Source: Selaginella moellendorffii (Eukaryota > Streptophyta > Lycopodiopsida > Selaginellales > Selaginellaceae). From it: a stretch of 64,000 bases of DNA. Both the position numbers and the translations under genes were made by a program. The stretch's first letter is position 1; the number at the start of each line of letters is the position of its first letter. The stretch is taken from the NCBI RefSeq assembly GCF_000143415.4, contig NW_003314285.1, positions 1,499,471 through 1,563,470 of the forward strand. Reading direction: 5' to 3'. The notes beneath the pieces were generated by a model. The model was not told where the DNA came from. It saw only the letters and a program-made list of their open reading frames with translations, and did no database searches. This document shows, piece after piece, positions 57,130-64,000 of the stretch.

Positions 57130-58900
57130 CATATTTGTGAGACATAAATCCTTAGGCCCCAAAGTGGAGCCAAAAAGGTGCCATGTGGTAGTGGCTGAAG
57201 CAAAAGCCAAATGAGTGTAACACATTTGGACTAAAATCTCCAACTTAGATAGTTGAGAGTGGGAGTAGAACTCCCAACGAAATGCTCACAAAACAAGTAT
57301 GAAACAAGTGATAAGTGAGTCTCTATAAAAAGGACACAAGAGGACTAACACATGACACGTGGAAGTGTCAAGATGGAGTCTGAGAAGAAGTCTGAAATAA
57401 ACTCAAGGAGTCTAAGATAGAGCCTAAGATGGACCGAGAAGGAGTCCGAGATGGACCTGAGATGAAGTCCGAGATGAAGCCTAAGATAGAGTCCAAGATG
57501 GAGTCCAAAACGGATTCTGAGATGGACCCAAAATGGAGTCCAAGATGGACCAAGATGGAATCCGAGATAGAGTCCAAGATAGAGTCCGAGATGGACTCCA
57601 GATAGAGTCTAAGATGGATCTGAGATGGAGTCCGAGATGGACTTGAGATGGAGTCCGAGATGGACTTGAGATGGAGTCCGAGATGGAGTCCAAGGAGGAC
57701 CCGAGATGGAGTTCGAGGTCAAGATTGAGACCGAGACCAAGACCGAGACCAAGATCAAGACCGAGACCGAGACCGAGACCGAGACTGGGACCAAGTCTGA
57801 GCTCGAGCTCGAGCCTGAGCCCGAGTCCGAGCTCGAGTCCGAGTCCGAGTCCGAGTCTGAGCCCGAGTCCGAGTCTGAGTCCGAGCCCTACCCCAAGCCT
57901 AAGTCCGAGTCCAAGTCCAAGTCCGAGGCCGAGGGGTGAAAGCCCAAAGTGTTCGTCTCCTAGACCCTGAGCGGTTTAGTGAGCTCCAAAAGTATACTAG
58001 GGGGAGGACTCTAGTGAAGCCAGTTTGGCCAAGAAAGGCTAGTGTGACTAAAGAATGTTATATCCATGTGGTGGGTGATGATAAAACCATTAAAGAGTCC
58101 AAAGCTAGAGTGAATATAGATAGACAAGTGGGGTAACTTGGTGAAGTGTCCAAGAGCCAGCTCTAGCTCCCTCAGGAGATCGATTAGTCAATGCTCCCAA
58201 ATGTGGGTGGCACTACCTACTTGGATACCTGGCATGGCTCATTGAAACCTTGCTCTAGCCATATGGCTAGGGCACTTAAATGCAGAAGGTAAAGAGAGTA
58301 TTTATGAGGTTCGCATAAGGCCATGGTGTTTCAAAATGCTGTCCCAAAGTCCCAGACTGTGGAAAAAAAAGAGAAGCAGTCCTCTAGTGTAGCGACCAAA
58401 GATACGCTTAGATGATGAGGAAGTCCCAAAGGATAGTGGGACTTAGTGGTCGGGTTTGTGGGCCTTGACTCAGTGGCAATGTTGATGAACACGGCTATGG
58501 ACACAAAGGGACTTGGTGGGGACTGAAAAAAGGATATTAGGGATGGCTATTCCCTATGTCTGTGGGCATCCTAAGGAAGTTAAAGAGTGGATTTGGTGAT
58601 CACTCGTGGATAAATGCCCTAGTCTTTGAGAGACAGGACTGTGATGCAGATGGTGTTGGATCACCGATGTGACAAAAGTGAATGGGCATAGCCTTAGCTT
58701 AACGGGTTGATATGTTGGTCATAGGTGTCAGTCATGGGATTAGACATGTGGAGTATTTGGACCAAGTGTAATGGTTGAGTGGTATGGATATCATTCTTGG
58801 GGCTAGCAAGTCCCCAAATCCTAAATAAGATTTATGGAGGTTGTGAGTGAAACTCCTCCAAGTGGTTAGAGATGTGGTTAAGTGATTAATGTAGAATGGA
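57130..58900. mobile_element. Insertion interrupting the gypsy RNase H region
   Basis: The retrotransposon protein sequence stops after the integrase N-terminus near 57,120 and resumes in RT at 58,905. The 1.77 kb between is unrelated. It includes the 'GAGTCCGAG' array at 57,365-57,935. Right after that is a block (GGGTGAAAGCCCAAAG ... CTCCAAAAGTATACTAGGG) that also occurs in the family-B LTR at about 22,371-22,440. So the insertion may be a diverged family-B-type LTR enlarged by the array. Clear ends or a target duplication were not found. Confidence 0.5.
57365..57935. repeat. Minisatellite-like array of GAGTCCGAGATGGA / GAGTCCGAG units
   Basis: The left half (57,365-57,715) is built of imperfect 14-16-base units such as GAGTCCGAGATGGAC. 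The right half (57,715-57,935) shortens to 6-base units GAGACC/GAGTCC/GAGCCC with the same phase. All six frames give dipeptide- or tetrapeptide-like strings, so the long open frames here reflect the repeat and not genes. Confidence 0.85.
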
Positions 58901-61434
58901 AAATTTAGTCACTTATAATATCATTTACACACTTCGGAATAAGGAACTTTAGAACAGCCACAAGTTTGTCAGGATCAATTTGCAAACCCTCATGAGAAAT
59001 ATGGTACCCAAGATAAATTATATCCTTGGACCTAAACACGCACTTCAACCACTTCAACCTTAAACCAACTTTCCATATTTGATTCAACACTTTACAAACA
59101 TCACAGACGTGTTCCTCCTAGGTCCCCTTCAAGTGGATTAAGACATCATCAATGAAGTCAACAATCATCTCTAGCATATTGCAAAAAACTTTGTCCATCA
59201 TCTATTAGAAAGTCACTAGAGCATTGTTTAAACCAAACGGCATCACCAAAACCTCGTACAAACCAAATGATGTACGAAAAGTAGTCTTAGGAATATCTTT
59301 TTTGGTCATTGGTATTTGCCAGTACCCAGAAGCAAAATTTAGTTTGGTGAACCAACAACTTCTCCCCAAACGATCCAAGAGATCAGTAGTGTGAGGAAGA
59401 GGGTACATATCCAGGATTGTTACTTTGTTTAACAAACGATAATCAATGTAGAAAAGAATACTCCTATCAGGCTTCATCACAAAATGATGTTCACATACCT
59501 AAGGACTCCATGACTTTCGAATAACACCCTTTCCACCATCTTCTTAATATTCACAAGTAAAATTTTGATCTCTTTGGGTGACTAATGATGAGTAGGAACT
59601 TTGGTTGGACAAGCATCCCTAGTTGTAATCGGATGACGTATGGCAATCTTGGTTCTAGATGATAGGTCAAATTCAAAGAGATCGATATAATCCTTCATGA
59701 GCTAATCAACCGCTACAACACAAAGACCGTCAAAGGGATTGGAAAAGGGAAGAGCGGAACAAGACAGAAACATAGGAAGAAGTAATGGGGAGATAAAAAT
59801 AATGGAAGCAGAGGTAAAAGCAAAGGGATGAAAAGGTACAAAAGTAAAAGGAATGAATAAAATATAAAGAAGTATGAAACAAGAGGGAGAAGCCTGAAAG
59901 TCATATTTGGCATGATTGTGTTGCAACAATCTATACTAAAGATGAGGTCAAAAGCTTGACTCAACACCACCCACAATGACTATAATCCAAACTCAAGATC
60001 ACCCACACGCACAACTAGGTCCGCCTCATCACGTGCACATGCATGTGTATAGCTGTTGCTATAAAGATTGAAAACTGACTCTACCATATAATGCAAATAT
60101 AGACGACAACGTGTAGCAATAAGTCAAGCAATAGAAAATAAACTTGAACCTATATCAACCAATACATAGAGAATAATAGGAGACCTCTTGTTATAAAAAT
60201 GAGCTTAGAAAGTAAACATTGGATGAATTGATGTCGAGTAAACCCTTTCATGATACTCCTGAAAGAAAGATAGAGGGGTCATTAACTGATTCGCACAAGG
60301 TCCTTTTGTTACTCATATGACTCCTTGTTTCCCAGATGCATCTCAATATCCAGACCTTCCATTGTAGCAACACCAATAGGACGTTGTTGACACAAAAGTC
60401 TCCACCCAGGAAATGGAGGCCGCCAATCCAAAAAACACCGACAACACCGATAAATGTGATCAATTTCATCACACGCCCAGTAGTGAACATCATGGCCATA
60501 ACCACATCCTCGCCTTTGTCCTTGAACTCGAGGAATAATAGCATCAACCTCCATTGGAATAGGACCATCTCCCACAAGAAGTGGAGTTGAAGAACGTGTG
60601 ATGAGAAATAGAAGAGATGATGTCTTATAATGTTGTGCCAAGTGAAGGGTATTGTTAAGAGTAGTGGGAGTAAGTGCATACACAAGTTCTATAAGATCTT
60701 GACGAAATGTTGGTTACAACATTCCTAATTTGATCCGCTCTGACATATTTAGCTCTGCATGAAGCAAAAGGCTTTAGAAACGAACACTAAATTGCATCAC
60801 CAACTCAAATGCCCTTTGATGAAGATGATGCATATATTGGAAAGCATCATTATAATTGTTGGTATGTCTAACTGCACATTTGAAGATGTCTGGGAGAATA
60901 CTCCAATTGCCATGAGTGTCTACCCTCAAACCATTATACCATTACAGTGTCGTCTCTTGGAGACATGTGGGAAACTTAAGCAAATGTCAAGCGTCATCCC
61001 AAGAATGATATGTGGTAATCACCATGAAGTGATTAAACTAATGGTACACATCATCCTCAAGATTTCTACGAAAGAACTCCAGTGGAATGCACTAAGAGCA
61101 GAAAGAGCTATACCACATATTGTGAATATCACCATTAATTGAGTTTGGTTATTCAATTACAATTGCATAACATTGAATAATTGCACCAACTATTGCTCTA
61201 GAGTCAAAAGAAGAAGAGACTATTGCTTTGTTATGAAAATGAATAAAAAAGAAAGAGCAAAAGAAAAGAAATGAAAAAAGCTAGAAGGAAAGGGAAATTT
61301 AAACATTGCAAAAGCTAGATTTAAACCAAAATCTTGAAAGGAAAAAAAAAAAGAAAGGAAATTGAAAAAATTAGATTTAGACAATGCAAAAGTTAGATTT
61401 AAATTAAACTCCCAAATCCAAACACTCCTAACGG

Positions 61435-61597
61435 ATAGTTAAAATTCCACCAAGAAAATATGTATATCAATTAGCTTAAAAACCCTTGCTTATATACAAG
61501 AGTAAAGGGTCAAGATTGAAACCAATCTGACAGTTGCTAAAATCCCACTACGTTAATATTAGTATACAACATTATACCTATACATTTGGACCTCACA
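61435..61597 (-). repeat. 5' LTR of the minus-strand gypsy element
   Basis: On the minus strand it starts TGTGAGGTCCAAATG, contains TATATAAGC, and fades near AATTGATATACATATTTTC. The 3' end is diverged from the other LTRs and no tRNA primer site could be identified after it. Confidence 0.7.
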
Positions 61598-61972
61598 ATA
61601 TATGTTTATATTTATGATTTTTGAGATTAATATTATTTGAATAGAATGGAAAAAGAAAAGCATAAGATAAAATGCTTGATACAATGAAAGATAAGCAAAA
61701 GTGCAATACATTACTAGTAAAATTTCAGAGTGTTAACATACATCTTAGTACCATTTGACCGAATTGTTTTTTATCCAAATGCACAAAAACTGGAATTAAT
61801 TACACTGTCTTTAAGTAGTATAATCAATTGATATTATCAGAAGCCATGAGTTACGAGCTTTTGAGAAGTCAACACTCCAAAAGCTTGCTTTAGACTTGAT
61901 CCGTGGAATCTGGAAGGGCGAACGGTCCATCTGGTAGGTCTCATCTGGATTCGATGTTTGTACAAGCAAAGG
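61598..61972. other. AT-rich spacer downstream of the PPR gene
   Basis: No coding sequence. The right end probably contains the 3' untranslated region of the PPR gene. Confidence 0.4.
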
Positions 61973-63937
61973 TCATTCCTCGTTCTCAGTAGAGACATAC
62001 ATGTTGGAAACCACTAAATACGCTGCGCAGTTCCCCGGATCGAGATCAAGCAGCATCTTTGCCGCTCGTTCCCCTCTCACGAGATCCCCCAAAACTTTGG
62101 AGGCCGAGAGATAGCTCATCCAAACCACAGCCCCCGGATGGAAGGGCATGAACTCCAGCATCTCCTCCACGGATCCTATCCTCCCGGCTCGCCCGAGGCT
62201 ATCGACGAGACAATCGTAGTGATCGCTCAGTGGATGGATCCCAAAATCGTTGCCCATTGACACGAACTTCTCGCGGGCTGTCTTGAGCAGGCCGGAGTGG
62301 CTGCAAGCCGCGAGAACGCTGAGGAGCGTGACCGAATTGGGAAGAACACCGTCGAGGATCATGGCGTGGAAGATCTCGAGCGCTTCCTCGCCCCAGCCAT
62401 GGTGAGCAAATGCCGACACCATCGCTGTCCAGGAGATCACGTCTCTCCTCGCAGCCATGGAGAAAGCTTGCTTCGCCTCTTTGAGATTTCCACAGCGGCC
62501 ATAGAAGCTGACGAGCGCGGAGCCTACGACGCTGGACGATCGATCAAAGCCCATCGCCTTAGCTCGAGAATGGATCTCTCTTCCTCGCTTCCACTCCGAC
62601 ACCATTGCGCATGCTTCCAGTGCCGCCGCGATCGCCATCTCGTTGATTCGATGGCCTTCTTTCTCCTCCACGGAGAGCTCGTCAAACAGATCGATGGATT
62701 CTCTGGGAAAACCGTGCTGGGCATACGCTTGGATCATTGTCGACCACGACACATCCGTCCTCTTGCTCCTCTCGATCGAATCGAAAACCTCTCTCGCGCG
62801 ATCCAGATCGCCACTCTCGCTATACAGCCTCACGATCGCGGTGGCCACCACAACGTGGTGCTGGAAACCTCGCTCAAAAACGAGCTCGATCACTTCCCGG
62901 CCCCAATCGAGGTCTCTCTCTCTCGCACACGCGTCAAGAACACTAATGCAAGTGATCTCATCCGGCGCGATGCCCTCGAGATCCATCTCGCCAAACAGCC
63001 GGATGCTGGATCGTCCATGCCCCCAATGGGCATTTGCAGTGATCATCGCGGTCCACGACACCACAGTCCCAGGAAGAAACTTTTGGAACAACCGCAAGGC
63101 TTGATCGAATCTACCGCACTTCGCGTACATGTTTACAAGGCTGTTGGCGATCGTCTCCTCGGATTCTAACCCCGACTCGATGATCCTGAAGTGGATCTCT
63201 CGCCCCAGGTTGCTGGATTGCTCGGTCTCGATCGAGCAAGCGTCCAGCGCTGCGAGGAAAGTCACCCTGTTGGGCTTGACGCCCTCGGGATCCATCGCGC
63301 AAAACATCCCAAGCGCCTCCTTGGAATGCCCATTCTGGGCATATGCAGTGATGATCGAGTTCCACGAGATCACGCTCTTGTTTTCGATCCGATCGAATGC
63401 CTGCCGCGCGTGGATCACGCTCCGGCACCGCCCATACATGCCCACGATCGCATTCCCCACGATCGTCTGGGCCGCAAACTCGGTGGCGGCGATCCGGGCG
63501 TGGAGGGCCTTGGCGCGCGAGAGATCCCCCAGCTCGGAGCACGCGCCCGCGAGCGTCACAAACGTCACGTTGGACGCCTCGATCGAGTGGCGATCCATCT
63601 CCTGGAATAGATCCAGCGCCTGCGCGCCGCGCCGGTTGTGGACGAGCGCGCCCAGCATGATGTTCCAGGAGAAGAGGTTCTTGCGCTGGATGCCATGGAA
63701 CGCGAGGAGCGCGTCATCCACGCTGCCGCATTTGCCATACATCTCCACCAAGAGGTTCCCAAGATACCTCTCGCCGCCATAGCCACAGCTGTGAGCTTTG
63801 ATCTGTGCGTGGATCCGGCGCCCCTCGTCGAGATCCCCGGCGGCAGCGCAGCGGCGGATGAGATTCGCGAAGCCCTCGTTGTCGATTCGCGGCGATCCAA
63901 TCTTGTCCAAGGCCAAGCTAGAAGATCTTCTGTGCAT
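61973..63937 (-). CDS. PLS-class pentatricopeptide repeat protein
   Basis: Intronless, 654 residues from ATG 63,937. About fifteen PPR motifs of P, L and S type follow each other from residue 20 (for example NLLVEMYGKCGSVDDALLAF, KNLFSWNIMLGALVHNRRGA, ISWNSIITAYAQNGHSKEAL and ISWTAMVSAFAHHGWGEEAL). After the last repeat the E-type segment begins (HYDCLVDSLGRAGRIGSVEEML, YLSASKVLGDLVRGERAAKMLLDLDP) but stops at SNMYVSTENEE, before the E+ and DYW parts. PLS proteins bind organelle RNA and select cytidines for editing; without a DYW domain it would need a partner deaminase, or it is a truncated DYW gene. No strong transit peptide can be judged by eye. Confidence 0.93.
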   Translation of the reverse strand: MHRRSSSLALDKIGSPRIDNEGFANLIRRCAAAGDLDEGRRIHAQIKAHSCGYGGERYLGNLLVEMYGKCGSVDDALLAFHGIQRKNLFSWNIMLGALVHNRRGAQALDLFQEMDRHSIEASNVTFVTLAGACSELGDLSRAKALHARIAATEFAAQTIVGNAIVGMYGRCRSVIHARQAFDRIENKSVISWNSIITAYAQNGHSKEALGMFCAMDPEGVKPNRVTFLAALDACSIETEQSSNLGREIHFRIIESGLESEETIANSLVNMYAKCGRFDQALRLFQKFLPGTVVSWTAMITANAHWGHGRSSIRLFGEMDLEGIAPDEITCISVLDACARERDLDWGREVIELVFERGFQHHVVVATAIVRLYSESGDLDRAREVFDSIERSKRTDVSWSTMIQAYAQHGFPRESIDLFDELSVEEKEGHRINEMAIAAALEACAMVSEWKRGREIHSRAKAMGFDRSSSVVGSALVSFYGRCGNLKEAKQAFSMAARRDVISWTAMVSAFAHHGWGEEALEIFHAMILDGVLPNSVTLLSVLAACSHSGLLKTAREKFVSMGNDFGIHPLSDHYDCLVDSLGRAGRIGSVEEMLEFMPFHPGAVVWMSYLSASKVLGDLVRGERAAKMLLDLDPGNCAAYLVVSNMYVSTENEE

Positions 63938-64000
63938 CAAACGCGTTTTATCTTCTTTAGATATTATGGTGGGTGGTGGTCAATCCAAAAATCCATACTA
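63938..64000. promoter_or_regulatory. Start of the PPR gene's upstream region (window edge)
   Basis: Only 63 bases upstream of the PPR start codon are in the window. No element could be recognised. Confidence 0.3.

Larger units (their letters stand above)
55722..61597 (-). mobile_element. Degenerate Ty3/gypsy retrotransposon, family A
   Basis: Read on the minus strand: 5' LTR 61,597-61,435, then a gag remnant (GPIPMEVDAI near 60,560 followed by Cys/His-rich sequence), and reverse transcriptase at 59,480-58,905 (DYRLLNKVTILDMYPLPH, FTKLNFASGYWQIPM, MPFGLNNA, FIDDV). Next comes an interruption at about 58,900-57,130, then integrase (GGYMGYHRMTEKL-like near 56,950; TYWVEVHTLANAFA and SDNGPAFIAEAFH at 56,730-56,590; NGLVERF). 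A purine tract CAAGGAGAAAGTATAA and the 3' LTR (55,898-55,722) close it. Each region contains stops. RNase H is missing, replaced by the inserted block. LTRs are short (about 165-180 bases). Confidence 0.88.

Noticed and set aside
57671-57970. Arg-Pro / Ser-Pro repeat protein (99 codons) and its counterparts in other frames
   Set aside because: All frames of the GAGTCC-type array are open because of the repeat; no start context or conserved ends.
59702-59976. Hydrophobic small membrane protein on the minus strand
   Set aside because: Low-complexity Phe/Leu/Pro sequence inside degenerate gypsy DNA, no conserved features.
62297-63169. 290-codon plus-strand frame over the PPR gene
   Set aside because: Antisense shadow of a long GC-rich intronless gene.

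Overview
The window looks like nuclear DNA of a land plant, most probably a lycophyte close to Selaginella moellendorffii. That is an inference from short GT-AG introns of about 45-65 bases in almost every gene, a plant-only gene set (GT34 xylosyltransferase, plastid polyphenol oxidase with a twin-arginine lumen signal, AG-peptide, PLS-class PPR protein, pectin methylesterase, ARFB-type GTPase) and one plant-type Fic protein. No organism name can be read from the sequence itself.

Layout. 1-5.6 kb is AT-rich repeat debris with Ty3/gypsy LTR fragments. 5.6-9.2 kb holds three host genes: an isoflavone-reductase-like reductase (-), a divergent methylesterase (+) and a damaged PLATZ zinc-binding gene (+). 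9,195-15,970 is a complete but decayed 6.8-kb DNA transposon with inverted ends and an AGCCC target duplication. It carries a MULE-like/SWIM transposase (-) and, divergently, a gene with a permuted amino-methyltransferase-like fold (+). It sits in the last codons of the PLATZ reading frame. 16.0-30 kb is transposon country: a 5'-truncated gypsy pol, a duplicated 1.16-kb repeat, two 1.1-kb LTRs in opposite orientation (one a solo LTR with a perfect AAAAC duplication) and long non-coding AT-rich stretches.

30.5-54.6 kb is a compact GC-richer gene island: GDP-mannose pyrophosphorylase (-), tRNA-dihydrouridine synthase 2 (-), AG-peptide (-), a membrane-anchored methyltransferase (+), ARFB-type GTPase (+), pectin methylesterase (-), a Fic protein (+), a METTL25-like methyltransferase (-), two tandem polyphenol oxidase copies (+) interleaved with METTL25-derived fragments, a GT34 xyloglucan xylosyltransferase (-), an unidentified small gene (-) and a DUF676 lipase-like gene (-). 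Many neighbours are separated by only 100-200 bases. Several pairs share a short divergent promoter. 55.7-61.6 kb is a degenerate gypsy element (-) whose RNase H part is interrupted by a 1.8-kb block with an expanded 'GAGTCCGAG'-type array. The window ends with an intronless PLS-type PPR gene (-).

The genes do not form one pathway. Cell-wall and ascorbate supply is a theme (GDP-mannose, xyloglucan, pectin, AG-peptide), but I treat that as coincidence. The best candidates for something new are (i) the transposase plus methyltransferase-like DNA transposon and (ii) an in-frame 'mini' polyphenol oxidase that has lost its whole copper domain through a 6-bp microhomology deletion but keeps its targeting peptide and C-terminal domain.
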